A DNA stretch of 64,000 nucleotides from Saururus chinensis (Eukaryota > Streptophyta > Magnoliopsida > Piperales > Saururaceae). Both the position numbers and the translations under genes were made by a program. Within the stretch, counting starts at the first letter, position 1. Each line of letters begins with the position of its first letter. The DNA lies in assembly GCA_035235625.1 (NCBI GenBank), contig CP141142.1:22826995-22890994 (forward strand). Direction: 5' to 3'. This document shows positions 21,136 through 31,549 of the stretch, piece by piece. The notes below the pieces were generated by a model that was given only the letters and a program-made list of their open reading frames with translations, did no database searches and was not told where the DNA came from.

Positions 21136-23089
21136 ATAAATGTCTTTAAATGGAAGGGGTGTGACATGCAGGTGACACGAAGACCTTTAGGTCATAGTGT
21201 CATAAGAAACATAGGGAAGAACCCTCATTTCTAGGGTTGAAGGCAGCGTAATACACATGTCTACAACATAATACGTTGAACTACTATGGTAGTATGTACA
21301 TAACTTGTTTGGTACATAGGTGTTATTTACATTCCCATACTTAAATTGTCCATCCCTATTTGTGCTAGTGAGTTCAATGGGCCTCTGATTACCATTATTA
21401 AGCTTGAGCCCTAATAGAGTTGTCTGTTGAGACTTCTGTGAACCCATATTATTTATGTTTACTTACTCTAATGCATACTTTTGATGATGATGTGTTAGTA
21501 TTGTATTGCTAAATTGAGATTAATGAAGGTGAATCAATATAGATTGGTTGGCTTTGGATTGGGGGGAGATCACCTAATAAAGATAAATACCAAAATACCG
21601 TCAGTGAGGTCTAGGACAAGTTCATGGAGTAAATAGGGGGTTAGGCATAATAAACTTACTTTAGTTAATTAATTGAGTCTAGTTATGGTAGTTCACGCTA
21701 GTCTCAAGGAAACTGATAGGGTTTGGGATAATTTTTGAGTTACAACTCATTGGATGAGTTGTTTATTAGGTCAATTAACTTTGTGAAGAGGGTCCAATTG
21801 TTTGAACTAATACTTGACTAGATAAAATTATTCGAGTCTAAGTTTCAAATGTTTTGGGAGTAAGTGGTCATATGGGCATTAGGATTCTATGGGTTATAAT
21901 GTTTATTATCATTGAAAACAATTCTCCCAATGTCGGGGAGGGTGGAAATTGTGATACCCATACATTTTCTTCACAGTCACAATAGTTTGGGTATTGGCCT
22001 AGAGTGGTCTTTGTCATGGTTTTCCCGCAAGTCTTCACAAGACATAATACATACTAAAAATAGAATTAAATTAGCATCATGGAGGTTTGTGTTTCTCACT
22101 ATCTGTGTTCATGAGCAAAGTTAGGATCTTTGTCTCCATATTCATCGGTAGGCTCATGAGAGCCCTGGAGACTTGGACCAAACGAATACACGGGAAGTCA
22201 TTATACCAAAAGATTAAAATATGTATTCAGGGATTTCTTTGAGTGTTGAGTTATCTCTGGGCTTGTGCTTACAAATCTTATATCCCAATTTTCATATATG
22301 GTGGTTGTAGTGTATTAACCTTCATTGTGGGTTTTATTTTTAAACCTAGAGTTTGGTCAAAATAATGAAGGGTGGTTTATATCATATGTCATTTTTATTG
22401 ACATATGATGTGTCTATCTATCTAAGGGATTAGACAAGATTATCAATTATTGAACAAAGTTTGTGAGATAATTAATTGAATTGCTTGATATTGATTGTTA
22501 ATTAGTAAAAGTGGAATAATTAAAAGACTTGCATAAAAAGTAGGTTGGCTAAAAATACTTCAGCATTGCATATATAATGCTACGATTCATGAGGCAAATA
22601 AGATATGATGGTGTTGGTCCAATCTGAATAATAGCCCTTTTGTTCTTTTGGAAATTATCCTCCTAAGGGAAAAGATGTTCCATTGTTGTTGGGTCTTTGT
22701 TGCTTGGGAGATGTTGTCCAATAAGTATGTAGGCATGTTAGTTGCCTTTAGGTTTTTCACGCAAGGACTAGTAAGACTAGGATCGACAAGCATGGGAGTT
22801 AGTTCCTCATTTCTGCAATTCTAGTTAGTGTATCATTGGCATGAGAGCCAACTTGGTTATTTATTTTTGGACCAATGATAGACTTGTACTTAGATAGATA
22901 GCTTGTTGTTTATGGATTTTGGAGAGTTGTAATAATATCATATGTTTTGCTATTTGTATTTGTGAACTTTAGTTATCATGATCTGTATATTTAATCAAAT
23001 GGTTTGTTTTTACATTTAAGAGAAAAAATTTTTATGTGAAATCATCAATTGTGCTCATAAAAAGGGTTAAATTTTGGGTTGTGACATAA
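21136..23089 (+). repeat. LTR 3' part, right half of a split copy
   Basis: It matches 54,800-56,700 in order: gtgacacgaagacct, catagtgtcata, cacatgtctrcaa, gttcaatgggcc (cf. gtgtaatgggccc), a gacttgtacttaga block and gtgaactttagttatcatgat, ending gggttgtgaca. It joins in sequence to 16,830-17,421 once the solo LTR is removed. Confidence 0.72.
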
Positions 23090-23329
23090 TTTACCTCAAA
23101 TTAGAAGTCTTAACATCCATAAAATCAACACTTGTGTAGGGATAATGATAACCCATTGAGGTTTGTGTTCCAAACCATGCACTGCTATGTGACATTCTAA
23201 GGCTAACCGTTTCATATGCATGAGATATGTATCTTATTTATTACATACAAAATTCAAAACTTTAATATACATATTTTCATTTACAATTAAAATGTTCAAA
23301 CATAATAATCTTAAATATCTTACTGTGAA

Positions 23330-24600
23330 TTTAATATCCATCTACACCTAGTGGATTGCCACATTACCTATTGTCTAAATACTTAGATAAAGTAAATAAC
23401 TACAAGATATGGACTCAAGTTATGCAAATTTAAGCTAACAATGACTTATCAAGCAATGAAAGCAACTATCAACTTATCAAGCATGTAAGCAACCACAATC
23501 AACACAAATATTTACGTGGAAACCCAAATAGGAAAAAAATCACGAACAACCATTCTAGAAGTCCCTTCTCTAGATGAAGTGTTGGCCACTAAGTCTCCTT
23601 GATGCTTTTCCCATTTGAGTTTGCACTTTGTTTCCTTCAAAGCACTTCTCAAATCAAAGCCCTCCTTGATTGTTGTTGTAGGAGCCTCTTAAAAGTCCCT
23701 TTGTAAATCAGCCTCTTCAACACCTTTCCATTGTGTTTGTGATATGCTTAACCACTCAAATTTATTCCATAAAGAGTTTATGAAAAAAACTCACCTCTCA
23801 TGAATTTTCACTCAATTGTTATAAGGTAAATTAGGGAAGAGCCTTAAGCATAAAGCTCTCTTTTTCCTCTATAAAATTTTGCGTCCTCTCTTCTCAATTC
23901 ATCATAAACTAGCCCTTAACTAGTTTCTTAAGCCAAGTAGGGTTTTATCTCCGAGTTGGAAAGAAACTCATTCTGGATTGGCTTAAATTAGGTAACAAGT
24001 GACAAATACATCAATCATTCCAAGGATGATTGATTCCCTTCTCTATTTGAATTCAAACACTCAATTGATTGATCCTTTATCCAAACAATCTATTTATAAA
24101 GTTAATGGAATCCTTATGTTAAGCATCGATTGGTCCTTCTAAGCCTGTAATCAATCATTAGGTTACTGTGATTAACAAACTACTCAACTGATAGATTTAT
24201 CATCACAATAGACAATCAATATGTTGATTGATAAAAAAACACAATTAATATTCAACATCGATTGATCTAATATCAAGGACAGTCGATCACTTTTGAATAG
24301 TATTTATGGTTTCTATCCTTTTTATCCAAAACTCTTAAAAGCACTTTCTAAATGTTTTCTAAGTAAATTCTAAGTGTTTGTACATGTTACTGTAAAATTT
24401 ACCTTTGAAGCATATTAATCAATTACCTCTTCCACCTTGAAAACCAAGACTCATCAACTCTTCTTTTTTAAGTCAATCAATTCCAAATTTGACTTTGATT
24501 ATATCACTATCTCTATCATATTCTTAATACTTAAAACATACACCCTTTTCAGACATAGTTTTGATCATGGCAATAAAGCCAATTACAAGATATATACCCT
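23330..24600 (-). repeat. Copia-like LTR, copy B
   Basis: It aligns in the same order as copy A: ttaatatcc..acctag at its left end, tacgtggaaacccaaatagg at about 23,513, then boxes, then ccaaatttgacttt (24,483; cf. ccaaatctcacttg at 19,311). No coding relic was found. A canonical TATA could not be placed with confidence. Confidence 0.55.
24067..24288 (-). promoter_or_regulatory. Phased box array in LTR copy B
   Basis: Boxes are gattgatc (24,067), aatctatt (24,087), gattggtc (24,128), aatcaatc (24,149), gattgatc (24,260) and agtcgatc (24,281). Within-pair spacings are 20, 21 and 21 bp. Between them, 24,190-24,233 holds several weaker words without clear register. Confidence 0.45.
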
Positions 24601-25385
24601 TATGCTCTAACACTTACCTCCAACTAGGTACACTTCCATCATTAATAGGTGTAGAGGAGATATGGTGTTCGTTGGATGCTAATGTCATGGACAAATTATC
24701 ATATTCATTGTCAACCACAAGCATTTGCATATACCTTCCACTTTGGGCATTTCTTTGAAAACTCCTTCCACTTACACATTGGCCTTATGTTTTGAAGCTA
24801 GACATTTGGGCATCTTTTTCAAAATATAGCTCGAAGCTAGGTATTTGTCTCATGGAACCCTCATCCTCAACACGTAGTAGAGTCAATCTCGATCTAAATA
24901 CAAGTTAGCTTCATTATAATTTTCCATCTTCTTTGATCCCATCCAACTTTGTTAACAACTTGCATAGATTCCTCATAATTACAAGGCTTGCTAATAATGA
25001 TCCCACTAAATCCCCTCCTTTGAATTCATAATCACCTCCATGTTTACAATTCCTCCACCATCATAAATCATAAAATTAACCATTTCTCTTGTCATGCCTA
25101 TTCCCATCATTTACAAAAAGAATTTTGATCTTGGATACATCCCAAATTATAATCCCTAGTGCAAAAGTAATCATTCACATATATGTATAGATCAAATACA
25201 TACATCAAGCTAAATATAATAGCAAATGCATAGCTCAAATGCATACCAATTGTAACAATCAACTACATATTGTTGCAAATAAATATATAGAATGCACAAC
25301 AAAAATATTAGATATCAAACAAAGTATCACAATTAGAGAGGATGAGGGAGTATTCTCACTTAGAAATGGGCAAATGGACTGAGGA
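24601..25385. other. Unassigned AT-rich stretch
   Basis: No domain is recognised on either strand. It ends at the GAGGA target site of the solo LTR. The short frame at 24,561-24,758 straddles the end of LTR copy B and is not gene-like. Confidence 0.4.
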
Positions 25386-25803
25386 TGTAAGATCCCTGAT
25401 CTTAAACCAGTTTTTGTTTTCTTTAAGCATCAGTTATCATGAGGTTAACGCATTTTCTGATTTATTTGGAGGTTTCGTAAATAAATAGTGTTTATGAGGG
25501 TTTTAATCAAAATTAACTTTAATATTAGTGGTTTTAAGTGATTTTGAATCAAATGTTAATTTTTGGAATTTTTCTGAATTTTTACTATTTTTTTGAAAAT
25601 TTGGGTTTTGGCGACCCCTGTGGGCCCCACCGTTGAAATTTGGGTTTTTGGACCAAATGGACCCAAATATCTACTTAAGATCATACAAAAATTTTTAGAA
25701 TTTTCTTAGACTTAATTAGTGCTCAAATTTGTAAAATACTCATTTTTAGCCTACTTTTCCTATTTACACCTCATAACTTACCCATACACACCCCAACCCT
25801 TAC

Positions 25804-25811
25804 TATAAAAG
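25804..25811 (+). promoter_or_regulatory. TATA box of the solo LTR
   Basis: acTATAAAAGgcc lies about 420 bp from the LTR start and is followed by a GC-richer leader, fitting a U3/R promoter. The box array at 26,481 lies about 670 bp downstream of it, unlike the upstream arrays elsewhere. Confidence 0.5.
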
Positions 25812-26480
25812 GCCAAACCTGAGCCATTCCCATTTTGGAAATAGGCTGAGGAGGAGAGGTCTGGCCTAATCCCCAATTACGCCTGGATTAGAAGGTGTTT
25901 AAGGTAAGCCCATTCTAATTTAGCACTAAATCCTAGCTTTCTTCTTAATCCCTTTTAAATCTACCATTTTCCCTTTGTTTCAATTCGTTTTTAGACACCA
26001 AAACTATTTATTTACATTTTTACTACAAACCCTACCTCTCAAAATTGGATTTTTATGTTCAACAAGCCCTACATCTAAGTTTTTAATTAAGGTTTTCTAT
26101 GTTAAATCGGTTTTAATGGAGTTTATTCAAACTCTATGTCTTTGTAAGGTTTTCAAGAAGGGTGACTATCAAATCCAAGCCTAATCAAGGGATAAGGTAA
26201 TAGACTTTTGAAATTTTAGTTTGTCTATGGTAAAACTCTTGATTTTGTGGTTTATTTTGAATGGAGTTACTTGATTTAGTGTGCTAATGGCATGATTAGA
26301 AAATGGTAATCTTTAATCCCGATTTCATAGGGTTTTATCTTGTTATGATATGGTTTAGCATTCTGGAAGTCATGTTGGACTTTTGATGGTATTTAGGTTG
26401 TTAGATGATGATTTGAAGTGTTATCAATAGAGTTTCGGTTTGAAAATGCGAAAGGAAGAAGAAGGCCGAATCGCCTTGTT

Positions 26481-26624
26481 GGCGTTCGAACGGCCCTACA
26501 TGGCGTTCGAATGGCAACACTGTAGTTCTGACATTTTTCCAGTTCAGACGATCGAACAGCCAAACTATGAATTTAAACTTTTCCCGTTTAGTCGATCGAA
26601 CGGCCTGTAGGGCGTTCAAACGGC
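26481..26624 (+). promoter_or_regulatory. Five phased GTTCGAAC-type boxes
   Basis: The boxes are GGCGTTCGAACGGC (26,481), GGCGTTCGAATGGC (26,502), GACGATCGAACAGC (26,547), GTCGATCGAACGGC (26,591) and GGCGTTCAAACGGC (26,611). Spacings are 21, 45, 44 and 20 bp. The same 21/45 rhythm occurs in the unrelated Athila-like LTRs. The array is downstream of this LTR's TATA box. Confidence 0.6.
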
Positions 26625-28204
26625 TACACAGCAGTTTCGTGTTCTAATTGCATAATGTTTATTTCGATGATTCCACTTTAACTTGCTAATTTTATATGAA
26701 TATGGAGTGTTGTGAGCTATATTATGCTACTGGATAGGCACACTATTGAGGTTATGAAGTTGAGATATATAGTTAGAGATTTGTGGAATGACTTATATTT
26801 TGTGGCATGATGTTGGAATTGTCATCTTGAAATTATGAATGGTTGATTCTCTATGGTTAAGCATATCTTCAGGAGGACTACAACCTATTAATGGACTGAT
26901 TTTGTCGTGATAGAATGTGGTTAGTTGATGTATGAATGTTGGTGAATGTCATGGCGTAAAGATGAAGTAAATGATCTTATATGTGTTTAGCCTTTGTGGT
27001 GGAGCTTGAATTGAGTTATGATTTCAATGATTCTTCTTTTATGATTTCCACTGGAATTCATGATTAGATATTAATTCACATGTGTAGTGTGGTAGTGAGT
27101 TAATTTAAAGAATGTTGAAATGCATTGAGTTAAGTGCTTCTACTAGATACACACATGTGGGGTTTAAATGATGATGTTGAAGCTTGATATTATGATTATC
27201 AAAGATACATTAGGGGCTGATGAGAGCACTTATCATGGATTAGGATTCATGTATACCTTGCCCACGTATGTACCATGTTGCATACATCATGAAAATGTAT
27301 TTCCAATTGAGGTTTTACCGTTGGTTAACTGGAATTGATCGGCTATGTGGAACAACCAAAGAGAAACCATTAGACACTTGCGGTATGGGACGCATTATGT
27401 CGATGGATAGCTCTAAGGTTCATTGCGCTAGTACTTAGTTAAATTTGCTTCTATGGCGTCACGAATACTCATGGTATGGGACGTGAGGACTAGAGTTGAC
27501 ATAGAAGTATTTTTACGTGCACACTCCGAGGCGGGTTGAGTCTAGTTAAGTTGTTGCATGCATCATGAAAACGGATTCCTAATTGAAGCTTTATCGAGAT
27601 TAACCGAGTTTGATCGATTGGATGCAATGTGGTGAAATTGCGTGCTGCATTAATCGGTCATTGGCTTAATCGAAACTTGATTGGTCCGAAAGGACATATT
27701 TTGATTTGAGTTCCTTTGTGGAACATGTGCACTCCTCGGGTTGAGTCGAGTCAAAATGAGATTATATGAGGACAAGTTATATACTTGTTGCGGTTGAGAT
27801 TTATTTATTGAGAATAGTCACATCTGGACACTGGGCACCCAGAGTGGTAGGCCTTCGTGCACTGGCTACCACGTGTTCTAGGTTCCCAATGTGGGAATTT
27901 GGACTCTCCCCACCACAGAGATGTCCTTAGCGAACACCTTGCTCTAGGTTCCCTGCATGGAATTTGGACGTTCTTGGCCCGAATTGTCCTTAGTGAGCAG
28001 ACTTGCTCTAGGTTCCCTTTGGGGAATTTGGATTTCCCGTGTGGATTATCCTTAGCGAGCAGAGGGGCTGACTACCCCTACATCTTGGTTTCTCTTATGG
28101 AATTCGGACTATGTCCTGAGCAGGCAATGCCTCAGGTTTCCGGTTAGGAAATTTGGACCACGTCCAGACTTGCGGAAATGATTGTGTTTTTACTTCTTGA
28201 GGGA

Positions 28205-28995
28205 GACATTTCTTATATGATGTGATGCATGACTTAATATGTATGTTGGAGATACATTTCATGCAAGTTATTATGATGTGATGCATGATGGAATATATAT
28301 ATTAGAGATACATTCATACAGGTTGTTATGATGTGATGCATGAGGGAATATGTATGTTAGAGATGCATTCATGCAGGTTGTTATGATGTGATGCATGATT
28401 GAATATGTATGTTAGAGATACATCTCATGCAGATTGGTATGATGTGAAGCATGATTGAATATGTATGTTAGAGATACATCTCATGCAGGTTGATATGATG
28501 GATGTATGATTGAATATGTATGTTAGAGATACATTTATGCAGGTTGTTATGATGTGATACATGAGGGAATATATATATTAGAGATACATTCATGTGGGTT
28601 ATTATGATGTGATGCATGATTGAATATGTATGTTAGAGATACATCTTATGTAGATTGGTATGATGTGAAGCATGATTGAATATGTATATTAGAGATACAT
28701 CTCATGCAGGTTGATATGATGGATGCATGATTGAATATGTATGTTAGAGATACATTCATGCGGGTTGTTATGATGTGAAGCATCATTGAATATGTATGTT
28801 AGAGATACATCTCATGCAGGTTGATATGATGGATGCATGATTGAATATGTATGTTAGAGATACATCTCACATAGGATTGATATGGTTGTTGAAGAATGAT
28901 TGATATATATGTTAGAGATACATTTTATGTGGGTTATTATGATGTGATACATGATTGGATATGCATGCTAGAGATACATTCCATGCAAATTGTTA
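28205..28995 (+). repeat. Minisatellite, about 55-bp unit, about 14 copies
   Basis: The unit contains tatgatgtgatgcatga then atgtatgttagagatacat and tcatgcaggtt. Starts at 28,272, 28,327 and 28,382 show a 55-bp period, and later units vary by one to three bases. Some units read gatgtgaag or lack a few bases. It lies within the solo LTR. Confidence 0.92.
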
Positions 28996-29655
28996 TAATG
29001 TGAATGACACTATGTGGATCATGCACTATGATGCAGGTTTAGGTGATGTGTATGTGTGATCAGAAAATGATACATCTTGTCAATCTTTGATTTGAATAAT
29101 TATATTGCTATGCTATCATATTTTCGATGTTGATAGTGATATTAAAAACCATTGCTGAGTTTGTTAAACTCACCCCTCTTTCTTGTGTTTTTGATTTGGG
29201 GCTGCGTGGTGCGACACGCAGACGGACAGGATCTCCTCTTTGAGGAAAGGTCGGGGATGACTTGGATGTGATAGTGGAGATCGTTGTGTGACTTAATTTC
29301 CTTTTGTTTTATACTTTGTATTTAGAACCTTTGTGTAGGGTTCTCTGTTGTTTTGGATTTATGTCACATTTTATAGTGGTGTTGCTAAGACTTATTTTGA
29401 GCCGGTGTGGGCTATAGTTGACTAAGCATGTGGGTTTGAGATTAGTTGTTTACTTTGTAATAAGCAACTCTCTTTCTGTTCTTCTTATTTACTCTTGCTC
29501 AAAGGAATGTGCGTACTCCGTATTTATGTTAGATCGCCGTATTTAGGGTTAAGTCTTCCGCTACATCGTTTCTCAATTTCCCTTCATCGCCCCTGCATGC
29601 TTGACTGGCCCCTGAACTGGTTTCGGCTTGGGTCGGGCATCGCCGGGGCGTGACA

Positions 29656-29996
29656 GAGGAAGAGCTGATGGTTTCTTTGATGGACGAAGGAAGGGCACCT
29701 CTGACATGTACATCAGTTGGGGTGAGCATATGTGGAGACAAGTGATGAACATATGTGGCCATATATAGTGTATTGGCTTATTTCAGTGAACAAAAAATGT
29801 TAAATTGATGTGTAATTTGAGTAATAGGATAGAATATTTGTGGCTCAAGATCATATGGTGAAGTTTAAGCAAATAAGAAGACTCATAAATATTTTTGCAA
29901 GTAAAAACATAGATCACATTCACACACTTAGGATAAATGGTTTATCATATTAGTGTGAGATAAATAATAAGTGAAAAATTGCTTAAGTATGTAAAA
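29656..29996 (+). repeat. Left part of copia-like LTR copy C, plus flank
   Basis: From about 29,770 it resembles the start of LTR copy D (aaaaagtatgcacaaat..cacacttt..ggataaa at 59,419-59,460 versus cacattcacacacttaggataaatgg here). It is interrupted at 29,997 by the MULE and continues at 34,250. The first 110 bp are unassigned. Confidence 0.5.
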
Positions 29997-30120
29997 GGGA
30001 AAATTATTTAAATAATATTAAAAAAATATTTACCAAAATTGCACACTTTGGGAAATATTTCCCAAAGTGGTGTTGTTTGTGTCCACATAGGCATCAGCCA
30101 AACACTCGCACCTATGTGGC
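29997..30120 (+). repeat. Left terminal inverted repeat of MULE copy 1
   Basis: It contains tatttaccaaaattgca, ggaaatatttcccaaagtgg and ccacataggcatcagcc in order. The right repeat mirrors this order. Confidence 0.88.
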
Positions 30121-30140
30121 TTTTTTTTAAAAAAAAATTA

Positions 30141-30203
30141 TTTCATCCTTTGGAAGGATGAAATCATGTTTAAGTTGATTTCTTCCTTCCGAAGGATGAA
30201 ATC
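30141..30203. repeat. Subterminal palindromes of MULE copy 1
   Basis: Two hairpin-capable units lie side by side. At 30,141-30,163, arms TTTCATCCTT and AAGGATGAAA surround TGG. At 30,177-30,203, arms gatttcttcctt and aaggatgaaatc surround ccg with one mismatch. Similar units sit inside the right end near 34,047-34,110. Confidence 0.8.
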
Positions 30204-30230
30204 ATCACACTTACTGTGCTACACATGAAG

Positions 30231-31466
30231 GTATTCAGAAATAAGTTGGTGAAGATGGTGGCCTGTATAGGAGATATAAGTGGATGTTTTAGGAATTTGG
30301 GACATTGCATCTAGTGATTGGTGTCAATGCTACTCACTTGTATAGCCGGTATCCTAAAGCTCTAATGGTTGCAATGTCTATAGACAATAACAATGGGTTA
30401 TTTCCTCTAGCATTAGGATAGTAGCAAAGGAAGATTAAGAAAATTGGAATGGTTCTTAAGTCAATTGAGGAATAATGTACTTATGGGTATGACAAATGTC
30501 ATAATTATTTCATATCGACATAAGGGACTTCAGAAGGTTGTGCCAGAGATTCTTCATGAGCCATACTTCTACCATCGTTACTGCATCTGTCACATAAAGG
30601 TAAATTTTAAGGAGTTTAAAAATGATACACAAACGGACTTGATTGGTGCAGTAGCCTATGCATTGGCAATAGAATAATTTAATGCTAAAATGAACTTGAT
30701 TGGTCAGGAAAGTCTTAAGGCAAAACAGCTCCTCTTAAGAGAAGGATTACATTCTACATAGTGGTCTCTTGCTCACAATGGTTTTAGAAGATTTAGTATG
30801 ACAACTACAAATATGACTGAAAGTTTAAATAGCATCTTGAAGGGGGCACCAGGATTACCCATGTAGGCTTTAGTATCAGAAACTTTTTATTGGGTAGTAA
30901 AATTCTTCATGAAATGTTCTTCTTCTTCAGATGCCATGGCCACCCTGTATACTCCATAGTGGAAGGGATAATTAGAGAACAAACAAGAAAAATTGGGGAG
31001 TATATAATTAATAGGATCAACCATAACAAGTACGAAGTGATGTCAATGTGTGGTCATAAGGTTGTGGTGAATGCGACTCATCATACGTGTACATACAATC
31101 TCCCTCAAGTCTTTTTGTATCCTTGCTAGCACCTTCTTGCCGTGTTGGGAAAGCGGTGGGAGCCTATACAAGCAAGACTTTATTACACATTGACCACTTA
31201 TAGAAATGTGTACACTGCACAATTATATTATTCTCGTGGTCGGGAGTTTTGGGAGAGAGATATACCTTATGTGTTATTTACCTTCAGGAGCAACAAGACA
31301 ACCCGGTTGCTCACAATCTGTTTGTATTAGGAATACAATGGACCGTGTGACCACGGAGAGAGATGGTAGAGAAGGGTATAAATGTGGGAGGTGCAAACAA
31401 TCTGGGCATAATAGTAAAGATGTAGAAATCCTACTATTGATTGGTAAACATACAATTAGATTGTGA
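30231..31466 (+). pseudogene. MULE transposase relic, catalytic and C-terminal part
   Basis: Read across frames it gives IGVNATHLYSRYP, then DNNNGLFPLAL, WFLSQLRNNV, IISYRHKGL, YFYHRYCICHIKVNFKEFKN, TESLNSILKGAPGLP and YTLTTYRNVYTAQ, the order of a MuDR-type DDE transposase. The expected first catalytic D (usually in a D-x-T-H-L context) is N here, and the D of S-D-R-H-K is Y. A SWIM-like block reads HHTCTYNLPQVFLYPC, then a TAG stop (31,126-31,128) where serine is expected, then H. A zinc knuckle CGRCKQSGHNSKDV follows at about 31,383-31,424, its last Cys replaced. Non-functional. Confidence 0.88.
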
Positions 31467-31549
31467 CTTTACTTATTGTCTATATTAGATATGACTATAT
31501 GTTTCTCATATTCTTAATTCTCTGCAAATCATATGGATCATATGGAGCA

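Larger units (their letters stand above)
25386..29655 (+). mobile_element. Solo LTR of 4,270 bp with perfect target duplication
   Basis: It starts TGTAAGATCCCTG and ends CGCCGGGGCGTGACA, flanked by gagga at 25,381-25,385 and gagga at 29,656-29,660. This is textbook solo-LTR geometry. The TGTAAGA..GCGTGACA ends and the ctgagtttgttaaactcacccc block near the end (29,155) recall LTRs of Tekay/Del-type chromoviruses, by memory. It contains a TATA box, five palindromic boxes and a minisatellite. The short open frames at 25,975-26,184 and 27,857-28,147 have no domain. Confidence 0.88.

Noticed and set aside
28205-28995. Possible CRISPR-like array
   Set aside because: Units are contiguous variants of one 55-bp sequence without unique spacers, so it is a minisatellite in a plant LTR.
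30141-30203. MULE subterminal palindromes as rho-independent terminators
   Set aside because: This is a plant nuclear transposon; the palindromes repeat at both ends and are better explained as element-end structure.
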